Shown piece by piece: positions 1 through 11,200 of a DNA stretch of 64,000 nt. Position numbers and translations under genes: made by a program. The stretch's first letter is position 1; every line of letters begins with the position of its first letter. The stretch spans positions 12,243,479 through 12,307,478 of the forward strand of contig CM060068.1 of the NCBI GenBank assembly GCA_030533445.1, given 5' to 3'. The stretch comes from Cyprinodon diabolis (lineage: Eukaryota > Chordata > Actinopteri > Cyprinodontiformes > Cyprinodontidae). The notes below the pieces were generated by a model. It was given only the letters and a program-made list of their open reading frames with translations. It was not told the DNA's origin and searched no databases.

Positions 1-3000
1 AGTGTTTTATGATCATGAAAGTAACATGACCATTTCCTCCCAAAGAGCTTGAACAATAATTTTCCCAACCTTTCTTTTTTTTTTTTTTGTTTAACAAAAC
101 TGCTGAATTATTAAGAAAAGAAAAAAATAAAGAAATACAATAAGATATCACAAAGTCTATCACCTGTATGATTACTTTGGCTTTATTCTTTGTTGTCTGC
201 ATATTGAATATCTTATAAAAAAATATGCCTTGAATTGAAGATCACTCTTGAGCATATAGAGTGTCACTTCATCTTAATCTTTGTTATTTCTTAATGCATC
301 ATTCTAGAGATAATTCCTATACAATATTTATTAATCTGCATGAGTTAATTGGTTTGCAACAGTGAAAGCAATAGGTAATTATGAGTAACCAAGCATTCAA
401 GCGCCCCACCAGCTCCAAACAAAACGGAAATAAATAAATTGATGGGAAGTCAACTGATATGACTCAAGTTACATCAGTTCTGTTCACAGTCAAAGCATAA
501 TGCATGTGTGTGAGGAAAGGAAGCCACAAGCCTATCAGTGTGTGTCAGAGGAAGATTCCCTATTGAGGTCTTAATTGCATCTCTCACTAATCCAGTTGCT
601 TGTCAGGGCTGGCGCTGCTGATGGCCCTTTACAGCTGGATAATCGCCAGGCTCATTGGGCAAAATGTTGCTCACAACCGTCCCCCTCCCACCTGTCGTTC
701 TTTCTGCCACTCGGTAAATGTGTCTTGTGTTGCAGGGTCTTTAATGTCAGTTGGAATGTTGACACCAACATTATCGTGATAAAATATTCAGTTTTAAAAT
801 GTTAGAATGTCAGGCTTAATGCCTCCAGCCATTCATCCCTTTGGATAAATGAGCACAATGTAGTAGTTAGCTATTAGGGGGGAAATATATTATGCTTCCA
901 ACCTTAGAAGTCATACTTTCAAGTTTGCTGGGGTTGGGGTGCAGCGGGCAGGATAACATAATGGAAGCGTGGGGTCCAAAAGTAAAACATCAGACAACAA
1001 ATGAGAAGCAAGCACAAGCGTCATGGTCTGTAAACTATCGGTGTTTACGAAAGATAAGAAATGCAAGTTAACTGTGAATTGAAATCACTTTTTTTTTTTC
1101 AATCCACCTTTAAAGGACATTAGTGATAGAGAAAATATATACATTATTACTTGCTGCCTGATTCCTGTATTTACTTTTATCTTGCTTTATATAAGTCTGC
1201 TTTTAAGGCACAAACCCAGGGGTTCTCAGACTTCTGTAACAAGTACTACAGATGTCATAGCACTGTTTCTATTTTTTTTCCATGTATGAACCCCCCCCCC
1301 AAAAAAAAAAAAACATTCACAAAAACAACAACACACCTAGGTATGTGTCCAAGATAAAGCCCATCCATTGAGTTGCTCTTTGAATGATATATTAGTTTTT
1401 TGGATGTGTAAAAAGGGATTTGTAATTTCAACTGCAAAACGATATATGTTTTTTTAATAACAACAAATGTATGGAATAAATAATAAATAATGGAGGGATG
1501 AACTGATTGCCTTTGAATCGTCGTTTTATGCTTTACGTGTCTGCAAGTGCTAAACTAATAATAACTGAAATTAATAAGTATGTTTTTAAGTTTAAACTAA
1601 ACAGAAATAAGAAGGCAATGGGAATATTGTTTTCAGGGAATTCAACCTTTGAAAACAAGTCTCCAGCAGTGCAAGTTTAATTTTCATATTTATGCAAATG
1701 CTCTTAAGCAAGACAGTGAGAGACCGGTAATCTTAGAAAATTGAGGCAAAGGCTTTTAACCTGTAGGAGAACAAAATCAAAGGCAAATAAACGAGGAGGA
1801 TTTTTCTTTGGACTCTCATATCAGAGATAGAAGCTATGTTTCTTACAGGTTTTAAAGCAATTTCATCTATTTTCATCTAAGTCATAGCTTCACTGAATGC
1901 ACATCAGGCTTGTTTTCATCTTTTGGTTTGTTGTAAATAAAATAGGTAGTGCTATGAACAGGTTTGGGTTGCAGGTTGGGTTGCAGAATTCATGCAGTGT
2001 ACTTTTAATGAAACTGTAGGGGCCTGCCAAAGGACATGACAGGACTTAAAAGGAAAGGAAACACAAACATGGTATTTTTTAGGTAAAGCAAGGCAGCTAC
2101 AACTGTTAAACTAGACCCATTTAATTAACCTGGGTCAGCCTGTCTTACAAAAAGTCAGAACACATTTAGATAATTTTTTAAGAAGAAGCTTTTGTGCTCA
2201 AAAATATGTAAAATTGACTAGAAACACAAATCAAATCTGTTTTGCATGGACAGTTCATTGCAGTGTAAGCTAATTAATTCAGATTTCTTGTTTTTGCAAA
2301 CAAATGTTGCCAACAAATTTGATTCTGATAAAAAAGTTGAAAATAAGCACATAGCACTTTTACAATTAATGTGAAAATCAAGAAGTCAAATAATAGAAAA
2401 TGTTGAAGGTTCAACCAAAACATGGTATTTGTTTGGTTGTGCACAACTGATTATAATGCATACTGATATCTAAGGATGTGTTTAGATATTTTGAACTCAG
2501 TCATTAGCCATCATAGCTTGTTACCTGTGTAAGGAACATGTTTAAAATGAAAGCAGTGAAAAATGTCATTAAGTGAGCTTTTGACATAGTGGTTTTGAGT
2601 TTGTCTGTATTATTTTTAAACAAATGCAAGGTTATAGAATTAAAGCACCTAAAGCAATTTTGGCAGAGTGTGAGTCAGCAGCCACTAACGCAAACTAGAC
2701 ACGTAACTTTGCATAAAAACACAGAGATTGTTTGACTGAGCAAAATATAGTAAACTGTGTACACAAATAAACCCCAAAATATATTTTTCATTTAAGCAAT
2801 AGGTTTGATGACCACCATTTTTTATTAATAGAACAAAACAATGTAAAAGTTCTTAATAATTAAAAGGAAAATGTTCACTGGTATAACAGTAACTCACATT
2901 TTATATAATTGTTGACACAGAATTTGCATTCCCTCTGTGGGTGGTGTGATACTTGTTTTAGTTGAGCTTTATATGTTTAAAGTTGGAGGGCCTCTCTACT

Positions 3001-3798
3001 GTTACGTTAATCATTATCTCCCTCAAGTTGCTGAAATTGTTGGTTTTTTGTAGCTTATTTCTCATACCACAGAGCCCAACAATGAATGATATCTATTAGG
3101 AAATACCCTCATATCTTTCTAATAAACAATCTTAAATGATGATAAACCAAAAACTAAGATAAACAATGCAACATAATCTACAAACTATACTAAATATGAT
3201 TATTTTCATATAACATATGAATTAACATGCAAAATATTATTTAAACTCAACAAAATCTGGAATTTGTCAAACACTTGTCAGTCTCCTGGAACCTCAAAAA
3301 ACATAATTTATGGCCCAAGTTATATCTAACATTAATCTAAGATGAGAGGGTAAGCAAATTTAAATAAGACCAAGATTCAAAAGCAACTTTGATCTTTTTT
3401 GCTTTGAGCACCAGAGCACAGCTATTTCAGAAGTTGTTCAGACTCTATCTATGGTTTTATGAGGATAATTTAAAGTAGACTGGAAAAAAAAAAACAGCTG
3501 TAACCCTCACTATTTTAACATCGCTGGTTAATTTGTGTTGATTCCTGTAATTGTCCGGGAGTAACTTCAGTTATGGAGGGAAAAAAAAACCAGAAGCATT
3601 GTGTATTTTGCAAGCAGAACATCAAGACTGTTTCCAGAGAATTTCCGTGGCAGATATTTTTCATCCAGTTCATTTGTCCACTCTCCATGCAAGCAGAATT
3701 AATCAAACTGTTTTTGGATGCTGAAAGACTCATTTTGTGAATCTTCAATTATTTACATGTAGGAAATGTCATAAAAAGCCAGATGCCTAAATTCTTAT
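1..3798. other. AT-rich intergenic DNA without recognised genes
   Basis: No coding region with a recognisable domain was found on either strand; the short open frames are chance. A poly-T tract lies near 70-90 and a C10/A13 homopolymer pair at 1291-1313. Roughly 540-840 is less AT-rich than its surroundings and of higher complexity, so it could be a conserved non-coding block, but that needs a comparison with other fish. Confidence 0.5.
1291..1313. repeat. C10/A13 homopolymer junction
   Basis: Ten C followed directly by thirteen A. This is a simple low-complexity tract with no gene context, and its length may be unreliable because of homopolymer sequencing error. Confidence 0.8.
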
Positions 3799-4958
3799 GT
3801 AGTGTAGATTTCCCGTAAAAATTCAAAAAATATCCACTGGACTTGGTTTTCAAGATTTGAAGACGTTTCGCCACCTCTCCGGGAAGCTTTCTCGATTCAA
3901 ATGTCTGGATCCGCAGTGAGTTTAGGTCTTATATGGACAAGGCCTTGTATTGCTTGGAAACATGCAAATGGTAACCGATGAATGGGTCGTTTAGTTCCAT
4001 CGTTAGCCTGTAATATCTGAACCTGTCTATGATTCTAGGGGTCGGTCGTTAAGGAGGTATTGTTCACCGGCTGGAGCGGGTAGGTCCCTCGTTCCTCTGC
4101 GATGGGGTGGGGGGTTTGGTGATATCTGGAAGGGATCATGTCTATGATTGAATTGTATGTTTTTGGAAGCTGGAATCTGAGTCCACCACCTCTGTTTAAA
4201 GTTGTTTTTTCTCTCTTAACATAGATGGCTTCCTTCACGCCCCTGTCAAACCACCTATTTTCTTTATCCAGAATATGGACATTCTGGTCCTCAAAAGAAT
4301 GTCCTTTGTCCACAAGGTGTAGGTGTACTGCGGAGTCTTGTCCAGAGGCGGCCGCTCTTCTGTGTTGGGCCATGCGTCTGTGGAGTGGTTGTTTGGTTTC
4401 TCCAATATAAAGATCAGAGCATTCCTCGCTGCACTGAACAGCATATACCACTCCGCTCATATTCGGTCTGGGGGTTTTATCTTTAGGAGGCACTAGCCTC
4501 TGTTTAAGGTTTTGGTTTGGCTTGAAATGTACTGGGATCTTGAGTTTGGAGAAAATCCTCTTGAGCTTTTCAGACACTCCAGCAACATAAGGGATTGTGA
4601 TGTTTTTGTGTTCAATTTTCCCATCGCTGTCTTCTGTTGCGAGTCTTTTGGATTTCCTTGCTGATTTGACAAAGCCCAGTTTGGATATCCACAGTTTCGG
4701 AGAGCATCTTTGATGTGTTTCTGTTCTTTTTGCTTCCCATCTGTTTTAGTAGGGACATGTTCTGCCCGGTGTTTTAAGGTTCTGATGACTGAGAGTTTGT
4801 GTTCCAGTGGGTGGTGTGAGTCAAAAAGAAGATACTGGTCTGTGTGAGTAGGAAACCTCTTCAAATCTTGAAGACCAAGTCCAGTGGATATTTTTTGAAT
4901 TTTTACGGAATGACTATGACCTGGATGACTGAGAACCTTCATCAGCGTAGTGTAGATT
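3799..4958 (-). mobile_element. Penelope-like element, 5'-truncated, with 12-bp target duplication
   Basis: The element body is 3811-4946 and reads on the minus strand. It is flanked by a perfect 12-bp direct repeat, GTAGTGTAGATT, at 3799-3810 and 4947-4958, which marks the insertion target. The body encodes the end of a reverse transcriptase joined to a GIY-YIG endonuclease, the order typical of Penelope-like elements. Both ends carry the same sequence in opposite orientation: about 50 bp from 3814 (CGTAAAAATTCAAAAAATAT...) recurs as its reverse complement at about 4861-4907. The 5'-truncated copy is therefore capped by an inverted copy of its own 3' terminal segment. That kind of inverted, rearranged end is known for Penelope-like elements. 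The family (Neptune, Poseidon or other) is not resolved. Confidence 0.85.
4035..4862 (-). pseudogene. Penelope-like RT C-terminus plus GIY-YIG endonuclease (frameshifted, 5'-truncated)
   Basis: Two overlapping minus-strand frames make up the gene. The upstream frame (to about 4620) carries PTHTDQYLLFDSHHPLEHK and a following RTLKHRAEHVPT, the conserved segment after the reverse transcriptase core in Penelope-like proteins. The downstream frame, read from 4577 to the stop at 4035, has a GIY-YIG nuclease: GVVY, then DLYIGET, then LHRRMAQHR with the arginine expected in the active site, then KEAIYVKRE with the probable catalytic glutamate and the basic end TTLNRGGG. One frameshift separates the frames near 4600-4620, since ITIPYVAGVSEKLKRIF reads through in the second frame above its first methionine. 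The reverse transcriptase palm with its catalytic aspartates is missing through 5' truncation. The endonuclease portion itself is uninterrupted. It cannot be autonomous. Confidence 0.85.
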
Positions 4959-6189
4959 ATTAAATACAACTGTTTTTTGTGATCAGATCAAATATTTAAT
5001 GATTGGAAAGGATTTTAGAGCTGTATAATTTTTGGCTTTGTATAGAGTGTCTATGGTAATGATTCAAAAGCCATGGATGTAATTCCTCTTATAATGCAGA
5101 TGGTTCCTACCAGAACAGATGATTCTTCAAGGAACTTTTGTGAAAGTTAGTTAAAATGACCACTTTTCATTTTCCAGAATTAAGGAGATGAAGAGACATG
5201 CACATTCACAGGATAAGAAGTAGCATACATTGGAATAGATTTAGATGGTATTATTAGTTATGAATTTAAAACTGAAGACATCCATAAACAGTGAAATTGG
5301 TTTTAATGTGATCATGTTTGTAAATACATCCGGCAAAATGGTTAAGACCCTTTCTTACCATCCATAGGTTTTCATTATGGTGGAGTTGAGAGGGGAGAGA
5401 GAACAGAATCATTGGTAGACCAGAATCCAGATCCATTGGAGTAGACTATTATTCTCTGGAAGAGGCCAAGAGTTGCATAGAAATTATGTCTATGGCTAAA
5501 TTAAAACTGTTTAAAAGTAAGTATGAGGCTGTAATTTCTGATGTTGTTTATAAACCCGATTTTTAAAACTTTTTAAATATAATTTCATTGACTCCAGAGA
5601 GACAGCCAGTCACAATAATTATTCAAGTTTTAAGGATGAGTTTATTATCAGACCAATGTATCTATTACTAATTTACTATTACTCTTTTTAACATCACCAT
5701 TAAAAAAAAAAAGATTTATTTGTAAAATGATTGTAAGTTTGAATATTTTAATTTCATTTCAGGTATATAATCATCTCAGACTTGCATGAAAAAGCCTGGC
5801 GGTTAAAGTTGTATTCATAACAATCAAACAAACTAATCACACATTCCAAACCTTATACCTCATTATGCGATTTAGGAAGCTTTTTAATATTCGGTATATT
5901 CGGTATATTTAATGCTTCTGAACAATAATAGGATGTAATAGGTTGATAGTAAGACTAAATGTATGTATTAACTTTTAAAAATCAGTTACAGTCTCATTTC
6001 CTCTGTGCCCTTTTGTTCCCATTACCAAAACATGCTCCTTCCCCTTTGACTTTAACTTTGACAGAGTTCCAGTCCTTCATCTTCAGGATTCACAGGATAT
6101 ACTTATTGAGAGGTCACTTTGTACAGAGTCAAATGTCAGAGAAAAAAAAAGAAGGATTAGATTTTTCCCATGCCTTTGAAACGTCAGGG
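4959..6189. other. AT-rich intergenic DNA, nothing recognised
   Basis: No domain-bearing frame and no terminal repeats were seen. A short tandem repeat of ATTCGGTAT occurs twice near 5890-5907. Confidence 0.5.
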
Positions 6190-6870
6190 ATATTATTATT
6201 TTTTTATTATTTAACCTTTATTTAACCAGGAAGTCCCATTGAGATTCAGAATCTCTTTTTCAAGAGAGACCTGGCCAAGGTAGCAGCCAAACCACAGGAA
6301 GTGCATACATATTTACAACATATTACATTTTGCAAAATAAAAAATAAAGAATTAAAAAATTAAAAACATAAAAAAATAAAATCAGAGCAGTATGTTAAAA
6401 CACATTGAGCATCTCAAGAAAAACAAGTACATATCTCCTTCACTACAGTCTTCATGGTTGCTTTAAATTCATTAATGGACACGAGAGTTTCTAATTTGAG
6501 CTCTTTCTGGAGGTTATTCCATCCCCAAGGTGCAGAGTAGGAGAATGCAGTTTTTCCCAACTCAGTTGAAGCTCGGGGTACATTAAAAAGTAACCACTGA
6601 GAGGAGCGAAACTGATAACTACCGGAACTCACAGAGAGGAGGTTACAGAGGTACAGTGGGAGTTTACCAAGTATTGCTTTGTAGATAAAGATATACCAGT
6701 GCTGTTTTCTACGAATTGTTAATGATGTCCAACCAACTAGATCATAAAGAATGCAGTGATGAGTAAGTGACTTAGAATTTGTAATGAATCGTAATGATGC
6801 ATGGTACACTGAGTCAATATAAGGCACATATATTAGTTCCACAGTTCTCCACACTGAGGGTGAATATGAG
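6190..6870 (-). mobile_element. 5'-truncated LINE (L2/CR1-type group) 3' fragment
   Basis: A minus-strand frame from 6854 to the stop at 6414 (146 aa) reads as the C-terminal tail after a non-LTR reverse transcriptase: LVGWTSLTIRRKQHWYIFIY, then KAILGKLPLYLCNLL, and FSYSAPWGWNNLQKELK followed by NEFKATMKTVV. The pattern (short basic helix, W-N-x-L-x, then F-K-x-x-x-K) is typical of L2/CR1/Rex-type elements. On the 3' side (6190-6400) the sequence ttaacctttatttaaccagg and the following block form an A/T-rich 3' UTR. The reverse transcriptase core and 5' end are absent. Boundaries are approximate and no target duplication was found. Confidence 0.6.
6414..6854 (-). pseudogene. LINE reverse transcriptase C-terminal fragment
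   Basis: This is a 146-residue open frame from the C-terminus of a non-LTR retrotransposon polyprotein. It contains no catalytic aspartates because the palm lies upstream of the truncation. The frame is free of stops over its whole length, which suggests a fairly young copy. The first methionine is not a genuine start. Confidence 0.55.
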
Positions 6871-7360
6871 ATTTGAATGACAGCTGACTGAAAAGATATA
6901 AAGGTTGCAAACTAAAAAAATGTCTTGAAAAAAAAAAGCAAACTGATAATCCGTGATTTAAAGCATGTTTGGACTAATACATTTTAATACTTCTGTACAC
7001 ACCTTAACAAACTTCTCATTAAATGATTATATTTGTAAACTTAACGGTTTTCCCTAAACCTTGCCAATTGGTATCTGGATGGGCTTTTATTTTGAAGGCA
7101 GTATGTTTTTTATATTTGAACTCATTTAACTTGACCTTCCCAGAAGGGACTCTTCCATTGAAATGAAATTGGTTGAACTCTACACATCCCTTTCAAGAAG
7201 AAATTATTTCCCAGTAGATTTACTCCCTTAGTTTAGCCATTTTAAAAGTTCTGTTTATCCAGCTGATAGATATGGAGAATGATAACTCATGAAATAATTA
7301 TTTAAATGTGTCATTAGTTTATTAAAAGTGGAAATAAATAAATAAAAAATATCTAACAGA
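6871..7360. other. AT-rich intergenic DNA, nothing recognised
   Basis: No open frame with a domain and no repeat with identifiable ends was seen. Confidence 0.45.
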
Positions 7361-8585
7361 TACACTCACCGGCCACTTTATTAGGTACACCTGTCCAACT
7401 GCTCGTTAACACTTAATTTCTAAGCAGCCAATCACATGGTGGCAACTCAGTGCATTTAGGCATGTAGACATGGTCAAGACAATCTCCTGCAGTTCAAACC
7501 GAGCATCAGTATGGGGAAGAAAGGTGATTTGAGTGACTTTGAACATGGCATGATTTTTGGTGCCAGAAGGGCTGGTCTGAGTATTTCAGAAACTGCTGAT
7601 CTACTGGGATTTTCACGCACAACCATCTCTAGGGTTTACAGAGAATGGTCCGAAAAAGAAAAAACATCCAGTGAGCGGCAGTTCTGTGGGCGGAAATGCC
7701 TTGTTGATGCCAGAGGTCAGAGGAGAATGGCCAGACTGGTTCGAGCTGATAGAAGGACAACAGTGACTCAAATAACCACCCGTTACAACCAAGGTGGGCA
7801 GAAGAGCATCTCTGAAAGCACAGTACGTCAAACTTTGAGGCAGATGGGCTACAGCAGCAGAAGACCACACCGGGTGCCACTCCTTTCAGCTAAGAACAGG
7901 AAACTGAGGCTACAATTTGCACAAGCTCATCGAAATTGGACAATAGAAGATTGGAAAAACGTTGCCTGGTCTGATGAGTCTCGATTTCTGCTGCGACATT
8001 AGGATGGTAGGGTCAGAATTTGGCGTCTACGACATGAAAGCATGGATCCATCCTGCCTTGTATCAACGGTTCAGGCTGGTGGTGGTGGTGTCATGGTGTG
8101 GGGAATATTTTCTTGGCACTCTTTGGGCCCCTTGGTACCAATTGAGCATCGTTGCAACGCCACAGCCTACCTGAGTATTGTTGCTGAAAATGTCCATCCC
8201 TTTATGACCACAATGTACCCAACTTCTTATTGCTACTTTCAGCAGGATAATGCACCATGTCATAAAGCTGGAATCATCTCAGACTGGTATCTTGAACATG
8301 ACAATGAGTTCACTGTACTGAAATGGCCTCCACAGTCACCAGATCTCAATCCAATAGAGCATCTTTGGGATGTGTTGGAACGGGAGATTCGCATCATGGA
8401 TGTGCAGCCGACAAATCTGCGGCAACTGTGTGATGCCATCATGTCAATATGGACCAAACTCCCTGAGGAATGCTTCCAGCACCTAGTTGAATCTATGCCA
8501 CGAAGAATTGAGGCAGTTCTGAAGGCAAAAGGGGGTCAAACCCGTTACTGGCATGGGGTACCTAATAAAGTGGCTGGTGAGTGTA
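7361..8585 (+). mobile_element. Tc1/mariner-type DNA transposon, full length
   Basis: TA dinucleotides at 7361-7362 and 8584-8585 flank inverted terminal repeats. The left end reads CACTCACCGGCCACTTTATT and continues AGGTAC; the right end (about 8558-8583) is its reverse complement with about one mismatch in the first 26 bases (CCGGCC versus CCAGCC). The whole is about 1.22 kb, a normal size for Tc1-like elements, with one transposase gene on the plus strand. Both ends and the TA duplications are intact, so the copy may still be mobilisable in trans even though its own gene carries a stop. Confidence 0.93.
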
Positions 8586-8590
8586 TATAA
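7511..8590 (+). pseudogene. Tc1/mariner transposase with a single nonsense codon (DD36E spacing)
   Basis: The frame starts at ATG 7511 (MGKKGDLSDFEHGMIFGARR) and is open for 163 codons to a TAG at 8000-8002. It then continues in the same frame to 8590, into the right terminal repeat, so one nonsense change is the only visible break (359 codons in all). Residues 8-60 form the first helix-turn-helix and a GRKC motif follows, with a second paired-type helix around SESTVRQTLRQMGY. The catalytic core is present: first aspartate in WSDESRF, second in FQQDNAPCHK, glutamate in SPDLNPIEHLW. By my count 36 residues lie between the second aspartate and the glutamate, so this is DD36E rather than the usual Tc1 DD34E. 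The stop follows RFLLRH just after the first aspartate, so a truncated product could not be catalytic. Confidence 0.9.
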
Positions 8591-9246
8591 TTAATTGTAT
8601 GCGCCTAAATTAATTATATTGATTTTATTTTAAAAAAAGTAAATATAGAGCCGCTTCCATGGAAACCCTGATGTCTGATTGGTTGCTATTCACTGAGCAA
8701 GATAAGACAACTTCTTCCTGGGTTTACCTTTGTTCATTTCGGCATACTTCCATTTTCATTTCACTTTGCTGCTGAAGCAGCTGAATTTCCCGAGTATGAG
8801 ACAATAAATGGATATTTGTATTCCGTTTTATTAAATCATTTTTGGAATGTAAAGAAGTGAAATATCCTGCGCTGTCTGAGCCAACTATCTCATCTCCACC
8901 CAAACAGTTTGCTTGTTGAAGACAAAATTAGTCAGTGAGAAGCACCACATAAAAGTGGCAGCTGGAGTGCAGTTCTGCCAAAGGAGTAGAAACCCCTTTA
9001 TCTATCTAGAAATTTCAACAGTTTCTTTTCTTTCACCCAGTAATTGCCTGCAAATCCTTATCAGAATATTAAAAAGGGAGTTCCTTTTTTGGTTATATTC
9101 ATTCATCTCAGCCACAAAAATGAGGGTTGTATGTAACATATCAGATAGCTTTCACTCCTTTACCTCATATAAGGTATTTGTGAAACCAGATATTTTAAAT
9201 GTATGATTAAGTTTACTATAGTATGCCTCATACATTGCTTTAAAAC
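8586..9246. other. Unannotated intergenic DNA
   Basis: No domain-bearing frame was seen. A 97-codon frame at 8913-9206 has no recognisable motif and is probably chance. Confidence 0.4.
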
Positions 9247-9830
9247 AGTGCTCTTTTCGTCAACGATGACGATGAGAAAATTATTTTTGTTGACGCTCCT
9301 TTTTTTCATGATATAACGAGAAGTGAAGAGCCAAACGTGGTTCTTTGATGACAAAAACATCACCACTCATGGGTGTGAGTTTTCATTGACAAAACTAGAC
9401 GAGACTAAATAAAAATGTTAGCAGGTGGTCGGGCAGATGTTTAAAATGCATCCTTGTGCTGTAACCTGTTAGACAAGCTATGCAGTATCAGCCGATCTGC
9501 TGCATCCTATTTGATCCCGCCACCCACCTGGCGTGCAGCGCTGCACATTCTGCATGACCAAAGATAGATCATGGCAGCAGAGGCAGGAGTGAAAATAAAC
9601 TGGAATTTTCCAGTACTGCTTACTGAGCTCTGACAAACTCTGCAATTGCAACTGTGCTTGTACAGAAATGCGTCTTTGCGCACATGTAGCTCAGAGTCTG
9701 CACTTTACGCTCCACACTGATGGTTCGCTCTCAATACTATGGCTCTTTCTGCCCTCACTACTTAATAAACTATATGTGGCTGATCATCTCCGTCATTATC
9801 CATCGTAAAAATCCTTTTGTCTAACCATTA
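9247..9830. mobile_element. Possible hAT-type DNA transposon remnant
   Basis: It opens with CAGTGCTCTTTTCGTCAACG and the CGTCAACGATGACGATGA motif, and the complementary-looking CAAAACTAGACGAGACTAAA follows at about 9393. The CAGTG start and the Cxx-rich CGTC/GACG repeats resemble ends of teleost hAT-type elements. No matching right-hand terminal repeat or 8-bp target duplication was found, so both the extent and the class are uncertain. Confidence 0.3.
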
Positions 9831-10363
9831 AGATTTTATTTCTTCCAGCTGGCTCACCAGTGATGCAAAACCTTCTTTAATTCTTAAATTACTGCAATAA
9901 TACCTAAATTATATCCAAAGCATATATTTAATGGCACTCTGTTTATTTTTGGATAAAGAGCCAGGTGAAAAGGTACATTGATCTTTGAATATTTTTCTCT
10001 CAAAGTTGTTGTTTCGATCTATTTGAATATTCCAACGTTTTAGTTAACTTATTGAAATTTAGGTCCAGATTGCCATGGTATTATAGGGCAGTCAGGTAGG
10101 TTCTCTGTGTATTTTTTTTAATACCAAACCCCTATTAATTGAAATCTACTTTGACCCCTGAGTAGCAGTAACCAAGAGGCAACTCTTAGAAATAAAGCCA
10201 AAATTGCCAAAGTAGAAAGAACAATGTTTGTGGTTCTTTGCTTTTTTGGAGTAATGAAGATTTTATTGATTGAGTAGATCAGGAAGTTTTTTGCTTTTAG
10301 ATGGATACCTTGTATGTCTAAAACCTTTCCTTTATTGTACATTTTGTTAGCTTGTCTGTCTGA

Positions 10364-10364
<1 letters not shown>

Positions 10365-10398
<34 letters not shown>
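10365..10398. repeat. (ATCA)n microsatellite
   Basis: About eight tandem ATCA units. Short tetranucleotide tracts like this often mark the 3' tail of a retroposon; the sequence to the right (tttttattgtcaactacaat) could be such a tail read in reverse, but no body was identified. Confidence 0.85.
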
Positions 10399-10479
10399 TT
10401 TTATTGTCAACTACAATTTACATTGTAATCGAGATTTCAGTTTTAGCTAATATCTCAATTGCTGCACAATCAAAATAAC

Positions 10480-11195
10480 TGTCATGAAGGGTCTCTAGTG
10501 TTTAAACCCACATGCAGAACACCACAGGAAACGGAGTAAAAGTTAAACAGTTTATTAATGTGAAGCACACAAGAATAATAATTAGCAGGCTCTGGTACTG
10601 CTCCGGGACTGGAATCACTGAGTATCTGCAGAGATGGATAGTTTGGTTAGCCAGGCAGCAGTGATGACTTGTCAGGGGTTTGATTCTGGTTTGTACCTTG
10701 ATGAGGTTCAGACAGCTCGATGGAGAGAGGGAACCGTTTGGGTCCAGAGACTGCGGATTCAGCAGAGAGCTCAGCAGCAGCAGCGTCTAGCTTCAGGCTA
10801 ATGAGGTTCAGACCTTGAGTTGATGTCCAAGCTCTCCCTTGAGAGCTGGCTGGGGAATCCAGACTGATAGTCTTCAGGTTTAGCCTTCTAGGGCAGGCAG
10901 GCAGGTTTCCAAGCAAAGCTCCTCCAGAGCTACAGACTTCAGTCGGGTTTTCCAAAACTGGTCAACACTCCGGCGAGGAAGACAGGTCTGGCTGCTGCTT
11001 ATGTAGGAGGTCCCCTGATGGGCTGATGATCCTCAGGTGTGCTGGAGGCCCCAGCCCAGGAGACCCACAGCGCTCTCTGCTGGAGACAGGTGGCAGATCT
11101 CCAGATCCCAACAGTAACCCAAGTCCCAACAGAAAAACATACAACAGGAGGGGATCCTCTGCGCCCTCCGGAGGGCAAGCCTCTGGATCCCAACA
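10480..11195 (-). mobile_element. Solo LTR (family A) with 5-bp target duplication
   Basis: Read on the minus strand it starts TGTTGGGATCC and ends TTCATGACA, so it has TG...CA ends. It is flanked by a perfect 5-bp duplication, ATAAC, at 10475-10479 and 11196-11200. A TATA-like CTACATAAGCAGCAG lies about one third in, and an AATAAA (plus-strand TTTATT at about 10552) lies close to its 3' end, the order expected of an LTR. No internal retroviral or retrotransposon genes adjoin it, so it is a recombination-derived solo LTR. Related copies lie at 38699-39540 and, more distantly, 43225-43945. Superfamily (Gypsy, BEL or ERV) cannot be told from the LTR alone. Confidence 0.85.
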
Positions 11196-11200
11196 ATAAC

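Noticed and set aside
8042..8590. Separate second gene in the Tc1/mariner element
   Set aside because: It is in the same frame as 7511-8002 and is simply the continuation of the transposase beyond the TAG codon.
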